Shown here: positions 15,927 to 22,976 of the stretch, in pieces
How the letters are laid out: the number at the start of each line of letters is the position of its first letter
How positions within the stretch are numbered: position 1 is the first letter of the stretch
Origin: Candidatus Rifleibacteriota bacterium
Lineage (GTDB): Bacteria; Riflebacteria; Ozemobacteria; Ozemobacterales; Ozemobacteraceae
DNA length: 28,168 nt
Assembly (NCBI GenBank): GCA_029565415.1
Contig: JAKQOH010000203.1
Coordinates: 1 to 28,168, forward strand
Direction of reading: 5' to 3'
Notes under the pieces: generated by a model
What the model saw: the letters and a program-made list of their open reading frames with translations, nothing else
Databases searched by the model: none
Told to the model about the DNA's origin: nothing
Made by a program: the position numbers and the translations under genes

Positions 15927-17651
15927 ATGCGCGCACTGCGAACCTTTGGATTGATCGCGGCCGTTTCGTCGGCCCTGTTCTGCACGGAGGCCCCGGCAGG
16001 GGCGATTCCACCGGCGGCAGGCGAGGAGCGGGCTGTCTCCTCCGCACCGGACGCGCAGGGAGTCGTGGGCGAACTGATCGGTGCCGTTGCTGAAGCCGGT
16101 CTCGAGCTGCGCCGATGCTCGCTGACGGGAACGCCGGTCGGAGGGGAGGCGAGGGCCGAGCTGGCCGTCACATCGGCGGGAACGGCCGAAGTGAGCCGTC
16201 TGCTCGAGGGGCTTCGCCGCAACCACCGGGTGGTGGTCGAGGCCGTCGCTCTCAAGCCACCCGGCCAGTTCGACCTCACCCTGTGCATCGATCCCCAGGA
16301 GCAGCCGAAGGACGGCCCCGATGCTCTCGGGCGACTGGCGCCGTTCGACCGGCTGCCGTTGTTTGATCTTGCCACCCCGGCCCTGGACGGCGTGCGTCTG
16401 TTCAGTTGCAATGCCGGCATCTCGGGGGCGCGTTCCTTCCAGATCGTTGCCCCGTCGCTGGCGGGACTGATGACCTTTGTGAAGGCTGGAGGGAAGGCGG
16501 TTCCGGCGATGTCGAAGACCCTGTCCCGGACGACGATGAGCCAGAACGCGGTGTTCACCCTGGATCTGTCCGACGATCCCGGCTTCGTTCCGGCCGTGGA
16601 GCTGATGGAGCGGTTCGAGCGACTGGCGCGGATCGCCGACCCGCGGGAGATCTCGATCCAGATGGCTCCCGACGGAAGCCGGCTCCGGAAGCTGCTCGTC
16701 CATGCCGCCCCGGCTCGCCTCGCGGATCTGGGCGCGGCGGTCGCCGCCGATGGCGGAACCCTGCTGAAGGCCGAGGTGACGCCGCTGGCGGCTCCCGAAT
16801 GGGCTCTTTCCCTGCTGATCGGCACGACGGGCGCGGGTGGGCCCGCGGAACGGCCGGTGTCGCCGCTCGCCGATGTCACGGCGGCCCTCGATGCTCCCTG
16901 GCCGGCACCGCGCCGTGACCGGCTCCGGTTCTCCTGGACCCCGTCCGCTCTCCAGATGACGGCCTCGGTGACCGACGAGCGGGATGTGGAGACGTTGAAG
17001 CCCGTCGCGGCGACGCTCGGCATGACGTATCAGGGCGCGAAACGCCAGGAGAGCGTCGAAACGGGCGAGCTCACCGTCGGATTCGGCCGCTCTCTCGGTA
17101 CCGGCGGTCCCGCCGCCCTCGTCTCGCTCGATGCGCCGCTGGGCTCGTTCCTGGGCTTTGCCGACCTTCTCGAAGATACGACGAGCCGGGCCGGTCGCCG
17201 CCTCGTCGTCGCCTGTCCGTTCGATCAGATGTCCCGGCTGGTCGAGGCTCTCGGCCCGGATCTCGGGAAACGCCTGCTCTCGCTCGCGGTCGACTGCCGG
17301 CCCGGGGAACGGTGCAAGACCACGCTGATGCTGGCGCCGGAAGAGCGGGCCGAAGCGAGGGCCCTGCTCGAGACGGCCCGGGTCCTGCTCGCGGCGAAGC
17401 TTCCCTGGAACCTTCCCGAGAGCGAGCTTGCGAACGGTGTTCTCGTGACCGGGCTCCGCGTCGACGAGCCGGAACGGTTCGCCATTCTCGGCCAGACCCT
17501 CCGGAGTCGAAAAATATTCAGTGATTTATTTCCTGCGCTCGCGGCCATTCCCGGGGTGGAAGAGCCGTTCTTCCGGCAGGGCTCGTATACCGACCACAAG
17601 GCCGGCCGGCTGATGAAGTTTGAAGTCACCGCCCGCCGCATTGCGCGCTGA
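15927..17651 (+). CDS. Exported protein of unknown function in the PilB-fusion operon
   Basis: This 574-residue protein begins with a signal peptide (about 1-25, ending Ala-Pro-Ala-Gly-Ala) and has no other membrane segment, so it is probably periplasmic or secreted. Around residues 72-115 a strand-helix-strand stretch (a Ser-Ala-Gly-Thr turn, a Leu-Leu-Glu-Gly-Leu helix, a strand with Val-Val-Val-Glu and Leu-Thr-Leu-Cys-Ile) is reminiscent of the small ferredoxin-like domains of PilO/GspM. That likeness is weak and by eye only. Similar stretches recur later, so the protein may contain repeated domains. GGGAGG precedes the ATG by about 10 bases, and the gene lies 38 bp after the PilB-fusion gene. 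An assembly or regulatory role beside that ATPase is inference. An AT-rich patch lies at 17505-17534. Confidence 0.8.
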   Translation: MRALRTFGLIAAVSSALFCTEAPAGAIPPAAGEERAVSSAPDAQGVVGELIGAVAEAGLELRRCSLTGTPVGGEARAELAVTSAGTAEVSRLLEGLRRNHRVVVEAVALKPPGQFDLTLCIDPQEQPKDGPDALGRLAPFDRLPLFDLATPALDGVRLFSCNAGISGARSFQIVAPSLAGLMTFVKAGGKAVPAMSKTLSRTTMSQNAVFTLDLSDDPGFVPAVELMERFERLARIADPREISIQMAPDGSRLRKLLVHAAPARLADLGAAVAADGGTLLKAEVTPLAAPEWALSLLIGTTGAGGPAERPVSPLADVTAALDAPWPAPRRDRLRFSWTPSALQMTASVTDERDVETLKPVAATLGMTYQGAKRQESVETGELTVGFGRSLGTGGPAALVSLDAPLGSFLGFADLLEDTTSRAGRRLVVACPFDQMSRLVEALGPDLGKRLLSLAVDCRPGERCKTTLMLAPEERAEARALLETARVLLAAKLPWNLPESELANGVLVTGLRVDEPERFAILGQTLRSRKIFSDLFPALAAIPGVEEPFFRQGSYTDHKAGRLMKFEVTARRIAR

Positions 17652-17666
17652 TTCGGGAGAAACCGC

Positions 17667-18392
17667 ATGGAACCCGTCCGACTGACCAAGCTGCTGGCCT
17701 CCTGGGGCCTCGCCTCGCGCCGCACGATCGAGGAGTGGATCGAGGCCGGCCGGATCCGGCTGAACGGCCGGACCGTCGATGAGCAGGGGGTGAAGGCGGA
17801 TCCGGACGTGGATGTGATCGAGGTCGACGGCCGTCGCGCGACGCCCCCCGCGACATCGGCCCGGAAATACCTGGCCCTCCACAAGCCGGTGGGGTTCGTC
17901 TCGACGATGTCGGACGAGCATGGCCGGAAAGCCCTGCCCGATCTGCTGCCTCGCGGCCTTCCGCGCCTGTTCCCGATCGGCAGGCTCGATCTCGACTCGT
18001 CGGGGCTTCTGCTGATGACCGACGACGGGGAGCTGGCCAACCGTCTCCTGCATCCGCGCTACAAGGTCGAGAAGGAGTACCGCGTCACGATCGAGGGCGC
18101 TCCGCTGACGGCCGAGGAACGGCGCCGGTTCACCGGGGGGCTCGAACTCGATGACGGCCTGACCGCCCCCTGCGGCCTGAAAGAGACCGGGAAGGGCGTC
18201 TACCTCGTGACGCTGCGCGAGGGCCGGAAACGCCAGATCCGGCGCATGTGCGCCGTCCTCGGCCGCGAGGTGGCCTCGCTGCATCGCGTGCGGTTCGGCC
18301 CGATCCCGCTGGGCGATCTGAAGCCGGGGGAGATCCGGTCGCTGAGCCCCGCCGAAACGAAAGCCCTGCGGCAGGCCGCAGGGCTTGAATGA
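17667..18392 (+). CDS. rluB: RsuA/RluB-family rRNA pseudouridine synthase
   Basis: This 241-residue protein isomerises uridine to pseudouridine in ribosomal RNA. Residues 3-50 form an S4 RNA-binding domain with the typical Leu-Ala-Ser-Trp-Gly-Leu-Ala-Ser-Arg-Arg opening. The catalytic domain has Lys-Pro-x-Gly near 73-76, the active-site motif Gly105-Arg-Leu-Asp108 followed by Ser-Gly-Leu-Leu-Leu-Met-Thr-Asp-Asp-Gly, and the late Arg-Lys-Arg-Gln-Ile-Arg-Arg-Met motif. The S4 domain and length place it with RluB/RsuA/RluE rather than RluA. RluB (23S rRNA) is most likely, but RsuA cannot be excluded without alignment. It follows the exported-protein gene by 15 bp and is probably the last gene of the operon; functional linkage to the pilus-type genes is not implied. 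Confidence 0.88.
   Translation: MEPVRLTKLLASWGLASRRTIEEWIEAGRIRLNGRTVDEQGVKADPDVDVIEVDGRRATPPATSARKYLALHKPVGFVSTMSDEHGRKALPDLLPRGLPRLFPIGRLDLDSSGLLLMTDDGELANRLLHPRYKVEKEYRVTIEGAPLTAEERRRFTGGLELDDGLTAPCGLKETGKGVYLVTLREGRKRQIRRMCAVLGREVASLHRVRFGPIPLGDLKPGEIRSLSPAETKALRQAAGLE
18362..18387. terminator. Hairpin terminator overlapping the rluB 3' end
   Basis: An 11-bp stem, AAGCCCTGCGG (18362-18372) with CCGCAGGGCTT (18377-18387), closes a CAGG loop. It lies within the last codons of rluB. On the minus strand it follows the stop of the small cyclase-like gene and is followed by TTTCGTTT, so it most likely ends that convergent transcript. It has no clear U-tract on the plus strand. Confidence 0.6.
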
Positions 18393-18404
18393 AACGCTTA
18401 GATA

Positions 18405-18986
18405 TTATAACGTAAGCGATACAAGTCGGTAGATGCTCTCCTCCGGGCCGTTGCCGGAGGGCAGGCGGAAGGTGAACTTCTCCATCTTCACGCGCGGCCC
18501 GAGGATCTCGGCGACCGGCCGGGTGGCGAAGATGCCTTTCTGTTTCCCGTTCAGGAGGAGGGCGGCGCGGTTCACCGTTTCCCCGAGCAGCGCCCGCATC
18601 GTGCGGCCCTGTTCCTCCCAGCGGCCGTCGGCCACGTCGCCGACGTTGATCGCGACGTTCACGTCGAGCTCGGGCCGCAGCTTCTTCACCGCCTTGCAGA
18701 TATGGAACCCCGCGAGGGTGGCGCACCACTCGGGGTCGGCGGTTCCGCAGCCGTCGCGGGTGAAGAGGCCGACGACCGAGTCGCCGACGTGCATCACGAC
18801 CTCGCCCCGCTGGCGGCGGATTTCGCCGCCCCAGAGCGCATACAGGGACTGGGTGAACGAGCAGAGCTCGTCGAGCTTCATTTTGGCCGCCATCGGGAAG
18901 AAGCCGTCGATGTCGGCGAGCAGGACGACGCCTTTGGTCGTGCGCCAGGAGATCTCGAGAGGGGGCGCTTCGTGCGCGGTCGACAT
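18405..18986 (-). CDS. Degenerate class III nucleotide cyclase-domain protein
   Basis: This 193-residue soluble protein is essentially one class III adenylate/guanylate cyclase homology domain. Both metal-binding aspartates are in place: Asp25 in Ala-Asp-Ile-Asp-Gly-Phe-Phe and Asp69 in His-Val-Gly-Asp-Ser-Val. The transition-state Asn139 is kept in Glu-Thr-Val-Asn-Arg. The catalytic arginine expected four residues later is Leu143, and the base-specifying lysine position is Met65. By family knowledge these losses should abolish or greatly reduce cyclase activity, suggesting a nucleotide-binding or heterodimer partner. The ATG has AAGGAG upstream. It is the third gene of an operon with an intact CHASE2 cyclase and a FecR-like protein, 15 bp after the latter. 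Confidence 0.85.
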   Translation of the reverse strand: MSTAHEAPPLEISWRTTKGVVLLADIDGFFPMAAKMKLDELCSFTQSLYALWGGEIRRQRGEVVMHVGDSVVGLFTRDGCGTADPEWCATLAGFHICKAVKKLRPELDVNVAINVGDVADGRWEEQGRTMRALLGETVNRAALLLNGKQKGIFATRPVAEILGPRVKMEKFTFRLPSGNGPEESIYRLVSLTL

Positions 18987-19001
18987 CGGGTGCTCCTTCG
19001 C

Positions 19002-20258
19002 TTACTTCAGACGGGCTTCGATGGCCGTGGCCAGACGTCGCAGGTGGGCCGAGGCGATTTCGGGGGTGACCTTCTGCGCGCGGACGAGCTTGATCCAGAC
19101 GGCGGCCGCCTGGGCCGGGAATCCGCGGAACTCGAGGCGCACGGCGGTCGCGACGGCGAGGTCGGCGGTTTCGGGGACCGCGATCTCGAGGGGCTTCGTG
19201 GCGCTGGCCGGGCCGGTCAGGGTCAGGCGGCCTTTCTGTTCGCCGGCCGGCAGGGCGACTTCGGCCAGAATCCAGGTCTGGAGGCTGGCGTCGGGGCCGG
19301 TCGTGAGTTCGAGCCGGTCGGTGGCCGGGTGTTTCAGGGACTCGTCCGACGTTTCCAGGACGATCATGCCGAAGCCGCCGATGGTGCGATCGAGCGCATC
19401 GAGGGGCAGGGCGACGGCCGGGGAGAGAGTCCGGGTGACTTCCTCGCCGATGGCCTGGAGCGCGGAAAGACCGGATTTGGCCGACCCGCCGGCTCTGGCG
19501 CCCATGGACTCATTCTTCATCTGTTCGAGCAGCTTCTTTTCTTTCTCGAGCTGCATGGCGGCGTTGCCGGCTTCACGCTCGGCAGCGCCGGCATCCGCCG
19601 TCTCCATCGACGTGGCGGCGTCGCTCTGGGCGAATTTGTCCGCTGTGCTGCCACCGAGGGGTTCGGCCTCCTGGGCCGCCTCCGAGATCTTCGGCATGGA
19701 TTCCTCGGAAACCGGAGCCGGAGCGGACATCGGCATGGCCGGCGCCGGGGCGGGGGCTGCCTGGGACTCGGCAGGTTTGGCTGCTGCCGGGGGCGGCGGG
19801 GGCGAGGCGGGCCGGGCAGCCTTGAGGCCGCCACGAGCCGGCGCCATCTGCGCGATGTGCTGGGGGTTCACCGCCCCGACCTGCTGCTGGTGGCGGGCTT
19901 CGAGATCCAGACCCTGGGGCATCGCCTCGAGTTTCGCCTGGGCCGCATCGGCGGCCAGGCCTTCGATACCGCTCTGGAGAATCGTGACGCGGGAGCCGGC
20001 CGGAATGGTGACTTCGCTGTTCATGCCGAAATGGACGAGATTGACGCTCGTGTCGGGACCGACTTCCAGGCCCGTCTTCTCGGGAAGCGTCTCGCCGAGG
20101 GCCGGCGTCCAGGTGGCATTCTCGAACGAGGCGGTGCAGGTCTTGTTCCCCTCGAGCGCCGAGATCAGGGCCGCGTCTCCGGCCCAGGCGGCAAACGAAC
20201 CCGCGGCGGCGGCGAACAGGAAGACCTGAAAAGCGTGCCGGACGGTGAAGTTCCTCAT
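19002..20258 (-). CDS. FecR-like exported protein with Ala/Pro-rich linker
   Basis: This 418-residue protein has a signal peptide (1-26, Ala-Trp-Ala cleavage). Residues of about 35-95 resemble a FecR beta domain: Leu-Pro-Glu-Lys-Thr-Gly-Leu-Glu-Val-Gly-Pro-Asp-Thr, followed by an Asn-Leu-Val-His strand and Val-Thr-Ile-Pro-Ala-Gly-Ser-Arg-Val-Thr-Ile-Leu. A long Ala/Pro-rich linker (about 130-200) and a Lys/Glu helix follow, then an unrecognised beta-rich C-terminal half. The start is at 20258, where the ATG overlaps the stop of the CHASE2 cyclase by 4 bp; GGAGAGGAGA precedes it. FecR-domain proteins are often encoded beside CHASE2 cyclases in other bacteria, so a role in signalling to or from that sensor is plausible. 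The ligand is unknown. Confidence 0.82.
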   Translation of the reverse strand: MRNFTVRHAFQVFLFAAAAGSFAAWAGDAALISALEGNKTCTASFENATWTPALGETLPEKTGLEVGPDTSVNLVHFGMNSEVTIPAGSRVTILQSGIEGLAADAAQAKLEAMPQGLDLEARHQQQVGAVNPQHIAQMAPARGGLKAARPASPPPPPAAAKPAESQAAPAPAPAMPMSAPAPVSEESMPKISEAAQEAEPLGGSTADKFAQSDAATSMETADAGAAEREAGNAAMQLEKEKKLLEQMKNESMGARAGGSAKSGLSALQAIGEEVTRTLSPAVALPLDALDRTIGGFGMIVLETSDESLKHPATDRLELTTGPDASLQTWILAEVALPAGEQKGRLTLTGPASATKPLEIAVPETADLAVATAVRLEFRGFPAQAAAVWIKLVRAQKVTPEIASAHLRRLATAIEARLK

Positions 20259-22144
20259 GTGTGCTCTCCTCTCCTCGCGGCCGGATCGACCAGCTTCCGG
20301 CCGATGAGGGCGTATAGACGGATCGTCTGTTCCCGGCCCCGGATGGGTCTCTCCTCGAGAAAGCGCCACTCGAAAGCCTGGCCGGTCATGGCGACCAGCT
20401 GTTCGCTTGCAATGATATCGGTTCCGAACTCCTTGTTCAAGCTTTCGAGGCGGGAAGCGGTGTTCACGGTGTCGCCGATCGCGGTGAACTCGGTTTTCCG
20501 CATCGATCCGATGTTGCCGACCAGGGCGGGGCCTTCGTGCAGGGCGATGCCGACCTTCAGATCGAACGGATCGACGAGCCGGCGGATTTCCTCCCGTTTC
20601 ACGAATGCGCGCATCGCAAGGGCCGCATCAGCCGCCTTGACGGCGTATGTCGGCGTGTCGAGCGGGGCGTTGAAAAAGGCCATCAGCCCGTCCCCGAGAA
20701 ACTTGTCGACGACGCCGTCGTGCGACAGGATGATCTCGGTCAGGCCCTCGAAATACCGGTTCAGGAACTGGACCACCTGGTCCGGGGAACGGTTCTCCGA
20801 GAACGTCGTGAAGCCGCGGATGTCGGAAAACATGACGCAGACCTGGCGGCGCGTTCCCCCGAGGAACGCGTCGGGCGACTGTTGTAAAATAGATGATACG
20901 ATAGAATCGTTCACGTATCGTCCGAACAGCTCCCGGACTTTGCGGCGACCCTCCTCGGCGCGGCGGTACATCCAGAGGGCCGCGAGGGCGCTTCCGGCGA
21001 TCAGGAGCAGGATCGGGCGGGCCAGGGGAAGCACCGTGCCGGTGGAAAACGCGCGGGTGACGAGGGCGAACCAGGCGGGGCAGCCGAGCAGGGTGAGCAG
21101 GAGACCGCTCCGGAGGCTGTTTCCCCAGGCGGCGGTCATCAGGAGGAGCAGAACGGCGATCAGAGCGGGTTCGAACCCGGCGGGCGGCTGACGGAGGAAG
21201 CTGCGGCCGATCAGGTTTTCGATGATGTTCCCGTGCAGTTCGATGCCCGACATCAGGCCGGCGGCCGTCATCTTGACGTCGGCGATCTCGACCACCCCCA
21301 CCAGCAGCGTCTTGCCGGCAAACCGCGCGAGCCGATCGGGATGCTCGTGGATATCGGCAAGCACGTCCTTGAACGACTCGATGGGAATCGCGCCCGCCGG
21401 CCCGACGAAATCGATCAGGGCCTCCCGCGCGTCCGGTCCGGGGGAAAGCGGCTTGCCGTCGATGCGGGGCGTGGTGCTGCCCTCGAGGGTGAAGAGACCC
21501 GGCCGGGTCAGGCTTGCCACGACGAGGTCGATCGAGGGAAGGAAGCGGCCGGTCTGCGGCTCGTGGCCATACAGGACGGCCGAGCGGACCGTGCGGTCGG
21601 GGTCCGTCGAGACGTTGAAGAAGCCCACCTGGCCAAACGGCACCGAGCGCAGCAGGGCGTCCTCGATCGTCACGGGCTGGCCTTTTTCCCAGGTGTAGCC
21701 GAGAACGATGCGGAGGCCGAGCTTTCCCGTCGCGAGCACCGCCTCACGGAGAGGCTGGTCGAGACTGAACTGGCGCAGGACCGGGGGCGGAATGACGATG
21801 CCGCGGTCGGCGAAGAACCGGCCGATGAACTCACGCAGGGCGAGGTCCGAGCCGGCCTTGAAGACCAGGTCGAGCAGCACCGTCGAAGCCGATGCCTGGC
21901 CGACGCCCTTCAGAAACTCGGCGTAGAGCGGGTTCCAGAGATATCCCGGCCGTTCGGCCGCCCGCACCGAGGCGTCATCGATGCCGATGATCCGAAGATC
22001 GGCGCTGGGGGCGCGGGGCCCGCGCCAGATGAACCGCTGGTCGATGCTCCAGCGTTCCAGGTCGGCAACGGGCGGCAGCCACAGCAGAAGGGCGGCAAGG
22101 CCGCAGAACATCAGTGCCAGCGTGGTGCGTGAAAGAGTCCGCAT
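20255..22144 (-). CDS. CHASE2-domain membrane adenylate cyclase
   Basis: This 629-residue protein has an N-terminal membrane segment, a periplasmic CHASE2 sensor of about 270 residues (with Arg-Ile-Ile-Gly-Ile-Asp-Asp-Ala-Ser near its start), three further hydrophobic segments at about 310-395, and a cytoplasmic class III cyclase domain. Catalytic residues are complete: metal aspartates Asp441 (Ser-Asp-Ile-Arg-Gly-Phe-Thr) and Asp485 (Lys-Phe-Leu-Gly-Asp-Gly), the ATP-specifying Lys481, Asn561 and Arg565 in Thr-Val-Asn-Thr-Ala-Ser-Arg. It should make cAMP in response to an extracytoplasmic cue. The start at 22144 has GGAG six bases upstream; an ATG at 22168 adds eight residues but lacks a good site. 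It is the first gene of a three-gene operon. An AT-rich patch lies at the membrane-cyclase junction (20881-20912). Confidence 0.92.
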   Translation of the reverse strand: MRTLSRTTLALMFCGLAALLLWLPPVADLERWSIDQRFIWRGPRAPSADLRIIGIDDASVRAAERPGYLWNPLYAEFLKGVGQASASTVLLDLVFKAGSDLALREFIGRFFADRGIVIPPPVLRQFSLDQPLREAVLATGKLGLRIVLGYTWEKGQPVTIEDALLRSVPFGQVGFFNVSTDPDRTVRSAVLYGHEPQTGRFLPSIDLVVASLTRPGLFTLEGSTTPRIDGKPLSPGPDAREALIDFVGPAGAIPIESFKDVLADIHEHPDRLARFAGKTLLVGVVEIADVKMTAAGLMSGIELHGNIIENLIGRSFLRQPPAGFEPALIAVLLLLMTAAWGNSLRSGLLLTLLGCPAWFALVTRAFSTGTVLPLARPILLLIAGSALAALWMYRRAEEGRRKVRELFGRYVNDSIVSSILQQSPDAFLGGTRRQVCVMFSDIRGFTTFSENRSPDQVVQFLNRYFEGLTEIILSHDGVVDKFLGDGLMAFFNAPLDTPTYAVKAADAALAMRAFVKREEIRRLVDPFDLKVGIALHEGPALVGNIGSMRKTEFTAIGDTVNTASRLESLNKEFGTDIIASEQLVAMTGQAFEWRFLEERPIRGREQTIRLYALIGRKLVDPAARRGEHT

Positions 22145-22244
22145 GGTCGTCTCCGTGGTCCGTGACATTCACAACCCAACGTACCACAGGAGTTCCGGGG
22201 ACGTGAGACGAATTTCACCAATTCTTCGCCGAATCCGGCACCCC

Positions 22245-22254
22245 GCCCTAGGGC
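22245..22254. repeat. 10-bp palindrome upstream of the structured RNA element
   Basis: GCCCTAGGGC is a perfect palindrome about 100 bp upstream of the CHASE2 cyclase start and 25 bp before the structured element. It might be a regulatory site for either direction. Short GC palindromes are common by chance at this base composition. Confidence 0.25.
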
Positions 22255-22278
22255 AATCGGACCCTTTTTGATTGTTCC

Positions 22279-22530
22279 GGGAGGGACTGGAAGAGGATCG
22301 AATGAGCCCGACTGGCGAGTGCTGCCGAGACCGGTCCGTCGGTCGCATCGAGGGAGATCCGCTGGCAGGCGTGGGCGCACACGAGGTGCGCCCACCCGGA
22401 CCCGGAGGCAGGAAGCCGACTGGTCCGGGTGTCGCCCCGACAGCGAGATCTCCCGAGGAGAACGCGAACGACGGTAACCGGTCCGGCACGCGAGACCGGA
22501 GGGCGAATCGATCCTCTGGAAGTCCCTCCC
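22279..22530. ncRNA. Unassigned structured RNA candidate, about 252 nt
   Basis: The ends pair over a long interrupted helix: GGGAGGGACT (22279-22288) with AGTCCCTCCC (22521-22530), a 3x3 loop, AGAGGATCGA (22292-22301) with TCGATCCTCT (22508-22517), a small loop, then GCCC with GGGC. Inside are several hairpins: 22329-22344; a perfect 10-bp stem 22371-22380/22386-22395; 22396-22402/22422-22428 with an inner GGC/GCC; 22430-22442; 22449-22461; and 22478-22483/22494-22499. An alternative pairing of 22352-22359 with 22447-22454 is possible. No motif of RNase P, SRP, tmRNA, 6S or a known riboswitch is recognisable. Strand is undetermined; on the plus strand it would lie about 130 nt before the dehydrogenase operon, as a leader or separate RNA. 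A MITE-like element is the main alternative. Confidence 0.6.
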
Positions 22531-22661
22531 CCCAGCTCGATGGATTGCCGGTTGCCCTGTGTCATGTCCCAGATGTTCGTGCAGAATTGCGGCGGTGTGC
22601 TATCATGGCGGCGGTCGCCGACGTTCAGGAGAAGATGGCGGCGGCCAAGGAGGAGGAAGGA
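22531..22661 (+). promoter_or_regulatory. Leader region of the dehydrogenase operon
   Basis: This spacer contains an extended -10-like TGCTATCAT at about 22597-22605 without a clear -35 and ends in a very purine-rich stretch, AGGAGGAGGAAGGA, directly before the first ATG. If that promoter is used, the structured element lies upstream of the transcript; if not, it is part of the leader. Confidence 0.3.
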
Positions 22662-22976
22662 ATGAGCCTGCGTATCGACGATCATCCCGTTCTGTCGTTC
22701 AAGAAGGGGAAGAAGGTGTCGTTCACGTTCGAGGGAAAGCAGATGGAAGGCTATGAAGGCGAGCCGATCGCCGCGGCCCTGCATGCCGCCGGCGTGCGGC
22801 TGTTGCGGCACAGCCCGCACAAGCACCGGCCGCGCGGCTTTTTCTGCGCCATCGGCCGCTGCTCGAGCTGCATGATGGAAGTGGACGGCGAAGTGAACGT
22901 CATGACCTGCATCACGCCTCTGAAAGCGGGCATGGTCGTGAATCGCCAGGAAGGCCACGGGGTGATCAAGCCATGA
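22662..22976 (+). CDS. [2Fe-2S] subunit of a flavin dehydrogenase complex (HcnA/SoxA N-domain type)
   Basis: This 104-residue protein is a plant-type [2Fe-2S] domain like the N-terminal part of sarcosine oxidase alpha and HcnA. The cluster ligands are Cys62-x4-Cys67-x2-Cys70 and Cys83. Arg-Gly-Phe-Phe-Cys-Ala-Ile-Gly-Arg-Cys is the family's loop. It should pass electrons within the complex encoded by the next four genes. The ATG at 22662 has a strong AGGAGG and fits the homology; the frame continues upstream through the structured element without coding likeness. The stop overlaps the next start (ATGA). Confidence 0.9.
   Translation: MSLRIDDHPVLSFKKGKKVSFTFEGKQMEGYEGEPIAAALHAAGVRLLRHSPHKHRPRGFFCAIGRCSSCMMEVDGEVNVMTCITPLKAGMVVNRQEGHGVIKP

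Noticed and set aside
18702..21191. 829-codon plus-strand open frame opposite the cyclase and FecR-like genes
   Set aside because: The minus-strand genes have signal peptide, membrane and catalytic motifs, and the opposite frame spans the junctions between them.
22400..22475. Cobalamin-riboswitch-like string (GGAAGCC...TCCGG...CCCCG)
   Set aside because: The B12 box and the conserved core order and spacing are missing. The resemblance covers only short GC-rich words.
22279..22530. MITE or transposon remnant with about 23-bp terminal inverted repeats
   Set aside because: No target duplication is visible at the ends, and the interior is full of separate perfect hairpins, which favours an RNA. 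It is not excluded without a genome-wide copy search.
22272..22661. Open frame through the structured element continuous with the [2Fe-2S] gene
   Set aside because: It begins at a TTG, has no recognisable domain, and the DNA is dominated by RNA-like dyads. A strong ribosome site marks the real start at 22662.
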